A DNA stretch of 64,000 nucleotides from Fereydounia khargensis (lineage: Eukaryota > Basidiomycota > Ustilaginomycetes > Urocystidales > Fereydouniaceae), in assembly GCA_026413255.1 (NCBI GenBank), contig JAOCZO010000013.1, positions 186,001 to 250,000 of the forward strand, in the 5' to 3' direction. The notes below the pieces were generated by a model that was not told the origin of the DNA, did no database searches, and saw only the letters and a list, made by a program, of their open reading frames with translations. Below, piece by piece: positions 41,773-53,422 of the stretch. Numbering within the stretch: position 1 is the stretch's first letter; every line of letters begins with the position of its first letter. The position numbers and the translations under genes are program-made.

Positions 41773-43677
41773 CTTGATCTGGGAGGGTCAGCGAGTGAGG
41801 AGGACGTGTGCGCGTCGAGTTGGCTGGGAGTGAGAGATGGGGAGATGGGATGCGATGTTGCGCCGAACTCGCTGTTCTCGTACTTATCGACGAGGCACCA
41901 GCCCCGTGTGCTCTCTTCAGGCTCCTGTTGCGCTGGCTGCCTCATTGCGCCCTGCGCCGAGACACGGGGCTTGAGTGCCGATGGTGGGATCGTTGTCAAC
42001 GGATCACATTGAGTGACCTGACGAATTGGTCACGGCCCGAACTTGTTGATCAGACGAGAGTATCTTGCCACAGAAATTCGAGCTCGCAGCCTCAGTGAAC
42101 AAGGCGATCTTGACTGTAAGAGTTGGATGACCCAAAAGAACCGGTTTGTTGGTACCAGGGAAGGTGTGTATCTCTGGGAGTCGTATTCATCCACTAGTCA
42201 CGAGGCATGGTTGGGTGGTGCCGATGGCGCGTCTCCGGGCTGAAATATCGTACGCTGGAAACGAGCCTGATTGCGACCATGAGCAACAAAGAGGATGCCT
42301 AATGACGCTGCCTTCTGGCGGGCGTATATTCGAGGTCGGTCTTGCGTTCGCTCACTCTGCGCAGGACTTCATTTCAAGGCAGGGCGTCATTCACGGTGCC
42401 GAGACAACGGAGTCAAGTTGGGGCGAAGGTATCGCGACCCTCGTCAGGCTGGCCCAAGAGAAGGGCGATCACTGACCGAGCCAGAGCGAACGTCAATGTC
42501 AGCGAAAATCATAATCGGCACGAGCAGAGGTGGAGCACACTTTTGATCTCGCCAAGTTGAATATGAGCCTAAGATGGACGGCTGCTCCCGAGATGCACCT
42601 TGGTGTCTGTACAACAAGAAGATTTTCGATTGACAACATTACTCACACCATGGTCGAGCGACCTTTTTTTTTTTTTTTTGCGGGCAGCGATCTTGGCATC
42701 AGATATGTGTCCGGACATGGCGGACTCCGCGATGACAGTTTCTGGTCCGTGTTGCCATGGGATCTAATCAGCTGGGATGAGCTTGTAACTTCCGGGAGGC
42801 ACCGCACACGTTATTTTAAACGAGAGAGCTTTAATTGGCATGAACACGGCTCTGGATCTGAGGCGACGGAACCGAGTTGAAGCGAGCGGGTATTATTTCG
42901 CCACAACGAGAGCGGTGGTGGTAAAGGAGGTTGGTGTTCGATGCTCAAAGCTCGCCGCAAGGCAGAGGAACTAGTCTGTATAGCCAAGCTTATGGTTCCA
43001 AGTGGGGTCTGCAAATGAGCCTCGATGAAAAGAGAGGGAGGCAAGCACGTTGTTCTATGCCAGATGAGACTGTGGAGAGAAAGGGGGAATAAAATATGGC
43101 CGTGCTAAAGTCCGAGCACGAGAGGCGGATAAAGCGAGACGGGGTCGCAAGCGCAGTTGTGCGGTGCGGTGGTAGTGTAGTGAGTGAGTGAGTGGTGTGC
43201 AGGCGTGCGTGTCTGACTGGCTGTCTGTCTGTCTGTCTAGCTGTCTTTGCCTGTCTGCCCAAGGGTCTGTCTGCCCTGCCTGCCCTTCTCTGCCCTTCTC
43301 TCCCCTGCCCTGCCCTGCCCTGCCCTGCACCGCGCTCTTTTCCCACACTGGGTTTGGCTGTGGATGCGGGGCGGTGAAACCCCTGCGCGTCCAGTAGCGA
43401 AGCCGTGCATCGGAACAGCACTTGCAGCACCCGCCAGCCAGAGCGACACTCTGCACCACGCAGATACTGCACAGTACAGTCTATACAGTACAGCACCACA
43501 GCTCCGGCTCGGCCAGCCGGTAAGGTCGGATGCTGCGCGCTCGTCTGCAGCACACTGCTCAGAGTGGGGGTTTGCAGCGAGAGAAAGCTTTGAAATACCT
43601 CTCACTCGTGTGGCAACCCCCCGAGCGTCTCTCGTCTCCCCCCCAACAACATACCATCCTCCATACCCACAGTCAAC
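41773..43677. other. Intergenic region, peptide array / class II aldolase
   Basis: No gene seen in 1.9 kb. Near 41880-41990 there is a block related to the array promoters and 3' exon (ACGGGGCTTGAGTGCCGATGG). A poly-T run lies at about 42664-42680. From about 43150 GC rises and there are TGTC and CTGCC repeats (about 43215-43330) and paired ACAGTAC elements (43470-43495) before the aldolase gene. Confidence 0.5.
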
Positions 43678-44792
43678 ATGGCTCCCCCTACCGCTGCTAC
43701 CGACTCGGCTGCTCCCCAGCACGCCGCTCCCAAGAAGGAGGTCCAGAAGAACGCCCCCAAGTTCAAGATGCCCCCCGTGAGTCGCGGTCGCGGTCGCAGT
43801 CGCAGTCGCCATGGCCACTCTGCTTTTTGTTGAAACATTATCGATGCTAATTGCGCCTGCTCCTTGTAACAGCCGATCCGCTACGAGACGCTCGAGGAGG
43901 AGCGAGAGGGCCGCAAGGAGCGTCTGACCAAGGCATTCCGCGTGTTTGGCATGCTTGGCTTTGACGAGGGTGTCGCTGGCCACCTTACCTACCGTGACCC
44001 CATCCTCAAGGACCACTTTTGGGGTGAGTGTCCAATCGATTCTACTCGACCCACGTCATCTGTCAACTAACGTGCGAAACCTTTTCGGGTGAATCATGTG
44101 TGCCCAGTTAATCCGTTCGGCGTGCCCTTCCGCTTCATGACGGTGCAGGACCTCCTGCTCATTGGCCCTACCGGTGACATTGTTGCCGGCGGCCGTCCTG
44201 AGCGCCGCGTCTACAACCAGGCCGCATTTGCCATCCACCACGCCATCCACACTGCCCGACCAGACCTGGACGCTGCGTGCCACTCGCACAGCGTCTACGG
44301 CAAGGCCTTCTCGACGCTTGGACGCAACATTGAGATTACCACTCAGGACAGCTGTGCCTTCCTCGGCCAGTGCGAGCTGTACGAGAACTTTGGCGGTGTA
44401 GTCCTCGCCGATGAGGAGGGTGACAACATTGCCAGGGCGCTCGGATCCAAGAACAAGGCGCTTATCATGCAGAACCACGGTATCCTGACCGCCGGCACTT
44501 CGATCGAGGCGGCTGTAGGATGGTTCATCATGCTCGAAAAGCACTGCCAGGTGATGCTCCTGGCTGATGCCGCTGCCGGTGGCCGTGGCCAAAAGGTGAG
44601 TTTAAGCGCTTGCTCTCTGATTGGGCCTAATTGAAACTGACACTCCCTTGTGATGGCCAGCCAATTGTTATTGGACAGGAGGAAGCCGAGTTCACGCACA
44701 AGCAGGTGGGCTCGGAGGCGGTTGGTGCCTTCCAAGCCTCGCCCTACTTTGAAACCATCGAGAGGCTTGACAAGGGCGCCTGGAGGGAGTAA
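43678..44792 (+). CDS. Class II aldolase/adducin family protein, four exons
   Basis: Exons are 43678-43776, 43873-44023, 44108-44595 and 44661-44792, giving 289 residues. Splicing gives the conserved run GMLGFDEGVAGHLTYRDP and DHFWVNPFGVPFRFM. The metal-binding histidines are visible in HSHSVYG (about residue 141-143) and QNHGILTAG (about 206). The family includes fuculose-phosphate aldolase and related enzymes, plus adducin head domains. Fungal single-domain members of this subtype are common but poorly characterised; many are thought to act on small hydroxy-carbonyl compounds in the cytosol. The N-terminal 33 residues are Ala/Pro-rich. No catalytic assignment beyond the fold is possible by eye. 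Confidence 0.9.
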
Positions 44793-45599
44793 GTTGTGGT
44801 CATTCACTCTTTCCCTGAACTAGCTTTGATTTCGTGTGTGCCGCAAAATTGTATTTCGATTGGTATGAAGAGATTAAGAGTGAATCGAATGCTTCCCGTG
44901 AACTAGTCATGACAGGCTCTTTCCTTCTTGGCCCAAGCGCGCGGGTGGAAGAATATTCTGATCCGGCCGACAAGGCAGGCAGTCAGGCAGGCTGGCTGGC
45001 TGGTTTGGGTGGAGGCAGAGAGAGAGGGTGACGACGCGAAGCAGGGGAAAAGAAAAAACACACACACTCACGGGCAGAGAAAGAGCGAGATGCGAGTGAG
45101 GAGCGACGCACACTGGAAGGCAGACAGCCAGAATTGGACTGTGGATGGAATCGCGGATGGGAAAGCGAACGCGGCAGCAGCAGCAGCAGCAGCAGCCGCC
45201 CGGTCACTCACTTCAGTCACTTTGGCTCTCTCTCTCCTCGCTCTCTCCTCCCGGCACGGAAACCAACCAACCTGACGTTGGCTTTGGCTTAGCCAGCCCG
45301 TCAGCCAGTGAGCCAGTCGGTCGGTCCGTGGTTGCCTCCTTCCTTGCTTCCATTCTCTCCCTCGATCCATCAATCACACAATCACATTCACACGCTCGCT
45401 CGCTCTCGCTCGGCCACCCGATCAGTCGACCCCATCATTTGTTCGTTGGAGCGGGAGAGCTCAGCTGCTTTCTTTGCCTTTCAACAAACCGACTCTCTCC
45501 TTCTTGCACTCATCCATCCGGGCTCGCGCCCCGTCTCGCCTCCCCTCTTCTCCCTCCTCCCCACCACCACCACCAACACCAACTGCGCCTCGCCCCGCC
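44793..45599. other. Intergenic region ahead of PHD gene
   Basis: No gene seen. A GCA trinucleotide run (about 45173-45199) and C/T-rich leader sequence precede the PHD start codon. The frame upstream of ATG 45600 stays open, so a longer N-terminus cannot be excluded. Confidence 0.5.
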
Positions 45600-48452
45600 A
45601 TGACTGGGCCCAAGTCGGAGGACCAGGGCACAGAGCAGGACGCTGCCACTGCCACTGCCACTACCACTCCTGCCGCTGCAACCACTGATGCCGCTGCGCA
45701 ACAAGAAGAGCGGCCTCAACAGAAGCAGCAACAAGAGAAACAGCAGCAGGAAGAGCAACCACAGCAACAACAGGACGACCAGCAACAGCAACCTGCCGCT
45801 CCCGAACAGGCTCAGCCCAAGGAGGATGCGCCTCAACTCAAGACCGAGCAGCTAGACCACGACCCTGTCGCCCAGCCAGAGCCATCTGCTACCACTCACG
45901 ACGCCAGCACCGCTCAACAGCAGCCAGACGAGTCAGCCCAAGAGCCACCAGCTGACCAAACTGCCGGCCAAGACGCCAACCAGGTCGAGTCAGAGGCAAA
46001 CCAGTCTCCCAAGAAGGGTTCCAAGAACAGCAAGTCACGCAAGAGCAACGGCAGCAGCAGCAACAGCAGCAGCAGCCACAGCAACAAGAGCCGCAAGTCG
46101 GCCACCCCCAAGTCGGGCAGCGAGGAGCACGATGAACCAGCACCCGACGCTGAACAGCGCGAGGCATCCAGCTCCTCCGATTCCAACACCCCCTCCCGAT
46201 CCAAGCGCCCACGCTCCTCATCCACCAACAAGGAACTAGCTCAGCTCGGCCTCGGCTCCTTTGGTGATGGAGAACCAGAGATCGTCGGCCCTCGCCGCTC
46301 AAGACGTGCTGCCAACGCCTCACCCGACCCCAAGGGCAGCAAGAGCGACGACCCATCCACCGACGACCCCAGCCACACCTCGCAAGATGCCAACCAGCCT
46401 CATACCCACACTCAACAAGGCGAGGTTGAAGCAAAGATCGAGGAGCAGGAACCCGAACAGGAGCCACCAGCAACCCCCACCGAGAACAACGACGAAAAGC
46501 CCAAGAAAGACGAGGACAACGAGGCAGCCACAGCTGCAGCTGCAGCCGCGCCATCAGCAGACTATGGCGTCCAGGACGTGCCTATGGATGCATCCGACAT
46601 GGCACAGCTCGAGTCGGAAGGCGGTGATGAGGGCGTCACACGATGTGTCTGCGGTAGCGCCGACGAGAACGTTGGTCTCATGATCCAGTGTGAAACGTGC
46701 AAATGCTGGCAGCATTGCGTCTGCATGGGCATGCAGGTCGAAGAGGACTGTCCCGACGTCTACTACTGTGAACAGTGTCGCCCTGAGCTTCACATCCCGC
46801 TCCTCCGTTCTCTCGGACTTCTACCTCCACCGAGGAGCAACAAGAAGGGAGGCAGCAAGAACGCCAAGAACACTGCTCGCGAGCTTCGAGAGGCCAAAGA
46901 AGCGATTGCGGTTCTTGCCCAGACTAATGCGCGCCGCAACCAGGCCGAAGCAGCTGCTGCTGCTGCAGCCGCCGCAGCAGCAGCAGCATCAGCTGCCCAC
47001 TCGTCTCGAGATCGACGCCAGGGCTCGCACGGCCGCAACACAGAGCCAGAATACAAGTCGCCTCCAGTACCCAAAAGCCCCAAGCGACGCAGCACAATGA
47101 ACAGCCGCGATTCGGCGTACGGCGGCTGGGAACCCATCCCGCCAGGCCTGCTCAACGAGGGCGAGGTATGGGACGCGGGCGAGGAAGAGAGGAAATCGGC
47201 CAGAAAGAGAAAGCGTGGCGGGAACGACGATTCGGGCGACGAGCATGCTGACGACACGCCCGGCCCGGCAGACGAATCAGAACTGGCAAAGCGGAGAAGG
47301 ATGAGCGGAGGCGCGCACGGCGCTGACGTGGATGACGAGTTAGAGGCTAACCTCGATGGCGATGCTGGCTCCAGAGACCGCACCGGCCACGCAAATGGAA
47401 ACGGGAATGGCAGCAGCAGTAGCAACAGCAAGAAGAAGAAGAGCGGTGGTGCTGCCGGCCGAGAGTCATCTGTGGCAGCGGATGTAGCACCGACACCCAA
47501 GCCCAAGCACCCGAACCAGTACACGTACCGCAACAAGGATAGGAATGCGGCTGGTGCGGCCGGTAACTGGAAGGGAGGATCACAATCCACCTCCAACCTC
47601 AGCTCGCAGTCGCACTCACACTCGCACTCGCCAAGTCCAAGTCCGAGCAAGACACGCGCCGAGTCGGCCAGGAACCGATCTCACAGGGATGGTGCTGGCA
47701 GCCGCACGGGCACACCTGCGCCAGGTGACTCGGGCTCCAACCGATCACAGTACCCTGGTGCACCCCTGGGCCTACCAGATCACCTGGCGCATCTGGCCTA
47801 CCTGCTTCCGTCGAGGAACAATGGCTTGCTGGGATCCTCCAAGTTGGGAGGAGCATCGGCAGCTTCAGCGGCTAATGGGCGTCGTTCAGCGGCACAAGCA
47901 GTAGTGAATGGAACAGCAAGCTCCGGATCGGGATCGGGATCTGCGCCGCCGGCAGGAAGCTCGTCCCCATCCCCGTTCCAGGTAATGCTGGCGATTGAGG
48001 CAACAACCAAGGTGCGCTTCCCTGGACGACGAATGACGATGGGCGAGATGCGGAAGCGAGTGCGCAACATTGGCGAGTACGTGACCCGGAGTCAGATCGA
48101 GGCGGTGGATCGGGAAAAGCGGATGAAGCTGCTGGGAATTACTCCCGAATACCCGGATCCGGATGGGCAGAACGGAGAGGAGGGCGACGAGGAAGAGGAG
48201 GAAGAGGACCGTGAAGCTGACGCCGGCGAAAATGAGGCAGACGCGAGTGCGGCGGAAGGGAGAGCGAACGGAAGACAAAAGGCAGAAGCTGCTGGCAGTG
48301 AGGAAGAGGAGCCACGGAGGGAAAGGGGATTGGGGGACGACATGCCGATGAGCATGCGTCTCATGGACGAGCTGACGCGAGAGCTGATCCATTTCCAGAG
48401 AAAGTTTGGCGTTGGGCCGGGGATGGGAGGTGGCTCGGCGGTGGCGACATGA
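45600..48452 (+). CDS. PHD-finger protein, Cti6-like
   Basis: A single exon of 950 residues from ATG 45600 (context CCGCCATGA). The PHD finger spans about residues 347-398 with the C4HC3 ligands in order: CVCG, MIQCETC, WQHCVC, YYCEQC, followed by RPELHIPLLRSLG, which resembles the end of the Cti6 PHD finger. Cti6 is a subunit of the Rpd3L histone deacetylase complex that binds H3K4me3. The N-terminal 340 residues are Gln/Glu/Ser-rich with poly-Q tracts, and a poly-Ala run follows the finger. A second conserved block lies at about 793-850 (FQVMLAIEATTKVRFPGRR, TMGEMRKRVRNIGEYVTRSQ), the kind of C-terminal helix-rich segment seen in fungal homologues. A chromatin-reader role in the nucleus is a good inference; the complex is not proven. 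Confidence 0.85.
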   Translation: MTGPKSEDQGTEQDAATATATTTPAAATTDAAAQQEERPQQKQQQEKQQQEEQPQQQQDDQQQQPAAPEQAQPKEDAPQLKTEQLDHDPVAQPEPSATTHDASTAQQQPDESAQEPPADQTAGQDANQVESEANQSPKKGSKNSKSRKSNGSSSNSSSSHSNKSRKSATPKSGSEEHDEPAPDAEQREASSSSDSNTPSRSKRPRSSSTNKELAQLGLGSFGDGEPEIVGPRRSRRAANASPDPKGSKSDDPSTDDPSHTSQDANQPHTHTQQGEVEAKIEEQEPEQEPPATPTENNDEKPKKDEDNEAATAAAAAAPSADYGVQDVPMDASDMAQLESEGGDEGVTRCVCGSADENVGLMIQCETCKCWQHCVCMGMQVEEDCPDVYYCEQCRPELHIPLLRSLGLLPPPRSNKKGGSKNAKNTARELREAKEAIAVLAQTNARRNQAEAAAAAAAAAAAAASAAHSSRDRRQGSHGRNTEPEYKSPPVPKSPKRRSTMNSRDSAYGGWEPIPPGLLNEGEVWDAGEEERKSARKRKRGGNDDSGDEHADDTPGPADESELAKRRRMSGGAHGADVDDELEANLDGDAGSRDRTGHANGNGNGSSSSNSKKKKSGGAAGRESSVAADVAPTPKPKHPNQYTYRNKDRNAAGAAGNWKGGSQSTSNLSSQSHSHSHSPSPSPSKTRAESARNRSHRDGAGSRTGTPAPGDSGSNRSQYPGAPLGLPDHLAHLAYLLPSRNNGLLGSSKLGGASAASAANGRRSAAQAVVNGTASSGSGSGSAPPAGSSSPSPFQVMLAIEATTKVRFPGRRMTMGEMRKRVRNIGEYVTRSQIEAVDREKRMKLLGITPEYPDPDGQNGEEGDEEEEEEDREADAGENEADASAAEGRANGRQKAEAAGSEEEEPRRERGLGDDMPMSMRLMDELTRELIHFQRKFGVGPGMGGGSAVAT

Positions 48453-49672
48453 CGATCGATGACCCGATCCTGTACGTACTGTAGTGTACAGTAACATTTT
48501 TTTTTTACCACTAGCCTACTGCAGCAGACGCAGCAATCAGCCTATTGCTAGCGATATATAGGGTCGGCCATCACTCGGAAGCATTACTGTATCGAATGGA
48601 TTGACCTTGATTCTCTCTCGTGACGGCAAGCCCTCTTGGATTTGTGAATTTCCTTTCTTTCTCTCTCGCTCTCTTTCTCTCTTTCGATCGCACTTTGAAA
48701 TGAACTCTGTCAGCCACATTCTCTCTCTGTGTGCTTTTTCTCTGTCCCTCTCTATCGCCGTTGGCAGCAGACAATGGGAGAGAAGGAGAACGAGGGCCGA
48801 GCGCGCAGTTCTGAGTTTTGGGCAAAGAACAAGACCTGAATAAAATGGGGAAAAGGAAAAGGAAAAGAAAAAACAAAATGGAAATTCGACCCGGTCGTGT
48901 CGTCGCGCCCCGCATGCCTGTCTGCCGTGGAAAGTGGGAGGCGTGGCGGTCTCTCGGTCGGTCAGTCAGTCGGTCAGTCGTTCAGTCGGGTCAGTCGGTC
49001 GGTTGGCTTGATTCGAATGTGAGTGACTGTGCCAAACTCGACTCGGCTGTCAGCGCATCACACACTTTACACACATCACCATCCGTCGCCCTCTGTCTGC
49101 ACTGCAACCCTGCAACGCAACGCGCTCTGTGTGTCTGCGTGCCTGCCTGGCTGCCTGGCTGCCCTGCTGCTTGCCTGCGTGCGTGCTTGCTCTGCCTGCG
49201 TGCGCGCTCAGGCTGGCGAGGCACACGCTTTCCCCTCTTTCCTCTCGACCCTCACTCGACCCTCTCTCACTCATCACGCGCGTCTGCGCGCCCAGAAAGC
49301 ATCGCCAACTGTAACACTCTCAAATCACACACGCAAACACAGCGCGACACTCACCTTTCACCCTCATCGCCATCGCCATCGCCATCGTCACCGTCGCCAT
49401 TCGCCACCATCTTTTGCCCCTTCATCCCTCTCCACACCATCTCCATCCAGCCAGCCTTGTCAAATTAGCCTCCTCTTGCCCTCGCCCTCATCGCCCTCAT
49501 CTTGCATCCGACTCTCACTCGTCACTTTGGTCTCACTGGTTCTTTTTCAAAAAACCAAAATTTATTAAAACACACCGTCACCAACGCATTCACTCGCCTT
49601 TTTTTTTCTTTTTAATATCAACACAACCCCCCGGCCCTCGCCTCATACCCACCACCATCACTCTTGGACGGC
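48453..49672. other. Intergenic region ahead of SET gene
   Basis: No gene seen. A TACTGTA (48477-48483) / TACAGTA (48487-48493) inverted repeat sits 24 bp past the PHD stop codon. Repeats of GTCGGTCA type lie at about 48955-49005 and CGCCAT hexamers at about 49368-49400. The last 500 bases are a C/T-rich leader. Confidence 0.5.
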
Positions 49673-52600
49673 ATGCTCCGAACACATGCGGCTTCCCGCC
49701 GCAGGGCCGCCCAATTCCACCTCAAACAAAATCACTCAACCAGCATCCCTGCGTCACGCTCAACCTCGAGTATTTTCACACGCCCATCCCAGCCACTCAC
49801 CTTGCGCAACGATGCTTCCAACACAACGGCCGCCACTGCATCTCTACCGCCATCTGTATCCATGCCTGCCATCCCAACCGCATCATCTCCTAGCTCTGCC
49901 AATCCTCAACCACAACCAAGGAAGCGTGGCCGCCCGCGCAAGCATCCACTTCCCGTCCCTGTTCCCGACTCTTCATCCACCTCCACCCCTGTCACAGCAG
50001 CAGCAACACCTGTAGCATCGTCCTCGTCCTCGTCCGAGGCGCCGATAGTCGTCCCCGTAAAACGCAAGCGCGGCCGTCCACCAAAGTCATCCTACATCAC
50101 TGCCCTCCAGTCACCTGCCACCCGTCAGCCTTCAGAGGCCAGCTCCTTTGCCTCATTTCCTTCCGACCAGGACACCCCCGTCCCAGCCACCTCAGCCTCA
50201 AGCACTTCCTACGCCTCTTCGCTCTCCAGCGCGCTCAATGTCTTTTCAGATGGGTCTCTCTCTCCACCCACCTCTGACCTCTCTGATCTCTCCGACTCGG
50301 ATGTCGACTCCATCAGCAGGCTCGCAGACCCAGCATCGCCCAAAAAGCATGCCAAGGGCAAGGCTCGCCAGACTGAGCTCACCAAAGGCGATATGGCAAC
50401 CCCGGTCAACCTCAGCCCCAGTCGCAGATCAGCCCGCATCAGCGCATCTGGCTCAAGCATCCAGAAGGCCAGCGCACGAAGAGATGAGCTCGATGCTCTC
50501 CTCCTCGGCAAGACTCCAAGTCCAGCCGCGACCCGGATCCGCCCATCAGCGTCTGAGTCAATCGCATCATCCACGCCTAATTTTACGTTGACGGCGCAAG
50601 CCCAGCCACCTAAGCAACAGCCGACGCAGCAGCAAGACCAGTCCCGACAACAACAACCGCAACTGCAATTGTTACCACAGCAGCCACCTGTCAAAAGGGG
50701 TCCAGGGCGCCCGCGCAAGCATCCATTGCCCGGCCAGCCTCCAATCGCCTCCGCAACTTCCACCCCGGTGTCCTCCGCGCCTGTCACCCTTCCCATGCCC
50801 CAGTCAGCTCCCACCATTTCCACACGCACACGCCTGCGCGTCTCTCTCAGTCGCCCGGCACTCGACAAGTCTCCGTCCACCAGCGCCGCAATAAAACCGC
50901 AGCCACCGACCCCTGTCGTTCTCCCTCGTCCGACCGCTACAGCACCTGAGCCGAGCCCTTTGCAGCCCGTCAAACGGCGACGCGGCAGACCTCCTGGAAG
51001 CGGCAGGAAGCAGCGCCTTCTTGCAGCAGCAGCGGCTGCTGCTGCGGCGGCCGCGGCTGGCAACCCACAACCTGCCCCATCAGCCCCCGCAACTCCTTCT
51101 CCTTCCCCTCTCACCGTTCGACTAATCAGGCGGCGTCACACTGACGTTGCGTCTACGAGCATGTCAACCTCGGCTTCCTCCCAGCCTCCGGCACCTGCTA
51201 ACCTTACAGCATCTGCATCTGCATCTGATTTGAGGCTGCCGCTAGCCGATGGCTGGGACAGCGAGGATCTGCGTGCAACTCCCTCTTCGCAATCGACTCG
51301 CAGCCAGAAAGCACCAAGCTGGAAAAGGAGAAAGGTGAGTGCGACTTGGGCGCACCCGTTTGGGCGTTTCTTGCATGGTTCTTCTGACTCGTCATGACCT
51401 GCTCATTAGGTGTTCTACACTGCGGGACTATACCATAACGAGGCGAATGCGTCTGCTTCAGCCTCGCGAAGCAAGTCCATCTTTCCCCAGCCAAGTTATT
51501 TTGGCGTCAATTTGCTCACCGAGCAGCGCGACTTTCGCCTGCCCTTCTATATCCACGACGAGGCCAAGGAGATCCGGGCCAAGCTCGCTTCCAAGAAAAA
51601 GCCGCTGCCCTATGCTCACATCAAGACGAACAAGTACTACTCGCGCAGCAAGCTTCATGGTGAGGTGCCGCTCTGCCAGTGCGACCCATCCTCGGACTGT
51701 GGCGAGCAGTGCATGAACCGCATTCTTCAGTACATTTGTGATCCCAAGACGTGTCCCTGCCGCGAACGCTGCACAAACGTTAGCCTGGGTAAACGTCCCA
51801 GCATCAAGACAGACGTTGCATTCGTGAGTATCGCTAGCCTCGTTCAGCTGGTCCCATCTGCTTCTCTAACCTGGTGATTCTTCTGTGTCGCAGTATGGCG
51901 GACGAGGATTTGGTCTGCGCACGCTCGAAGACATTCCCAGGGGTGGTTTCATCGACGAGTACCGCGGTGAAATCATCAACCTGACTGAGGCGGCAAAGCG
52001 CGTCAACGAAGAGTACAAGTACACTGGCAACTTTTACTTCCTCGACTATGATGGCGCCGCGGGTGAGATTCTTGACGGTGGACGCAGGGGAAACATTACC
52101 CGATTCGCCAACCATAGCGTGAGTTTTGTTTTCCTCGAATTCACATCGTCTGATACATTGTGATCACTGACAAGAATGCATCCGTCTGTCAGTGCGACCC
52201 GAACTGCTACATTGAAAAGTGGATCCTGTGCGGCACAGATGAGAGCAGGACGGCCGAGTTCCAGATTGGTCTCTTTGCCCTGCGCGACATCAAGGCCGGC
52301 GAGGAACTGACGTATGACTATGGCTGGTCCGCGTTCCGGCCCCGCACAGTCACAGGTGCATATGCGACCGAGGTCGTCCCGGAAGCCTGTCTCTGCGGCG
52401 CCGCCAACTGCGCCGGGATCCTGGGAGCAAAGAAGACGCAGCAGCACAAGCCAGCGCCTGCCAAGGGCGGCAAGCGGGGACGCAAGAGGCGAGGACGTCC
52501 GCCCAAGGCGATTGCGGCTAAAGTGGCCAACGAGATGCGCAAGACGGGCGCTAGTCGACTGCACAAGGCGGGAGCGCTAGGCCGACCTGCTGAGGCTGCA

Positions 52601-53404
52601 GTCAAGCTTGCGACCAAGGTGATTGCCAAGCGGGCTGAGCAGTACTCGCGCACCCGTACACGCGCCCACACCCAGGAGCAGGAGCAGGAGCAGGTGCAGG
52701 TGCATCAGCGGGCGCAGGAGCGGGGGCGTGTGACGCCCGAGCCGCAAGACGAGGAGGCGTCGCTGTCCTCGTCGCCCCTGTCGTCCGTCAGCTCTCCGGG
52801 GTCGGTGAGTTCGGCGTCGACCACGGAGCAAGAGCAGGCGGCGTGGACCGCGTTTGCACGCGAGCAGTTCTCGTCGCCCTCTTCTGTGCTCGGCTCGCTC
52901 GTTGACGACAGCGAAGCCGGCGGGGAAAGCAAGCCGCTGCTCTCGAGCGACTTTTCCTCTGACGCCTCGACCACCACCTCCCGGCGGCGGGGGCGAGGGC
53001 GACGCTCGCGCAGCGGCGAGGGTGTGGAGCACGAGTCAGCGGCGGCAGCAGCCGAGCGGCGGGCACGCAACGCCTTCCTCGCGCGCGTGCGCCGTGCCTC
53101 CAAGCGCGGCATCGTGATCGACGACCCGTCGCAGCACCCGCTGCGCAAACAGTCGATCCCCGTCACCGCGGCGCCGGAGAACACGTACATCCCAGCCCTG
53201 CCCTCGAGTCTCACTGAGCTCGGCATGACGACCGCCGAAGCACGGCGCGCACGCAACGCCTTCCTCGCACGCGTGAGACGCGGCGTCAAGCGCGGGCTGA
53301 GCAAGGAAGAGGCAATACAGGCTGCTGCCAAGCCGCTCCCTGAGGACGAGGAGAAAGACACAATCGTCATGCGTGCTGCTCGGTTACATCGCGATAGTCT
53401 CTAG
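49673..53404 (+). CDS. ASH1-like SET-domain histone methyltransferase with AT-hooks, four exons
   Basis: Exons are 49673-51334, 51410-51823, 51894-52118 and 52193-53404, giving 1170 residues; ATG 49862 is an alternative start. Residues 1-540 are Ser/Pro/Gln-rich with four AT-hooks (KRGRPRKHP, KRKRGRPPKS, KRGPGRPRKHP, KRRRGRPPGSGRK). An AWS cysteine cluster (CQCDPSSDCGEQCMNR to CPCRERCTN) at about 645-682 is followed by the SET domain from YGGRGFGLRT (693) to the catalytic TYDYGW near 811, with NHSCDPNC at the exon 3/4 junction, and a post-SET CLCGAANC near 834. AWS-SET-post-SET is the Set2/NSD/ASH1 group, which methylates H3K36. No WW or SRI domain is seen, so ASH1-like fits better than Set2. 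A fifth AT-hook (KRRGRPPKA) follows. The tail carries a repeated motif ARNAFLARVRR twice. Confidence 0.92.
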
Positions 53405-53422
53405 TGTAATGTACAGGCGTAG

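Noticed and set aside
42530-42880. 116-codon frame with poly-Phe between array and aldolase
   Set aside because: The hydrophobic part is only the poly-T run read as Phe; nothing around it looks coding.
45474-45599. 42-residue N-terminal extension of the PHD protein
   Set aside because: The frame is open from ATG 45474, but the sequence is pyrimidine-rich leader-like and ATG 45600 has the better context (CCGCCATGA).
52705-53370. 221-codon minus-strand frame opposite the last SET exon
   Set aside because: It is the mirror of a codon-biased, GC-rich coding exon; such frames are common opposite real genes and it has no family signature.
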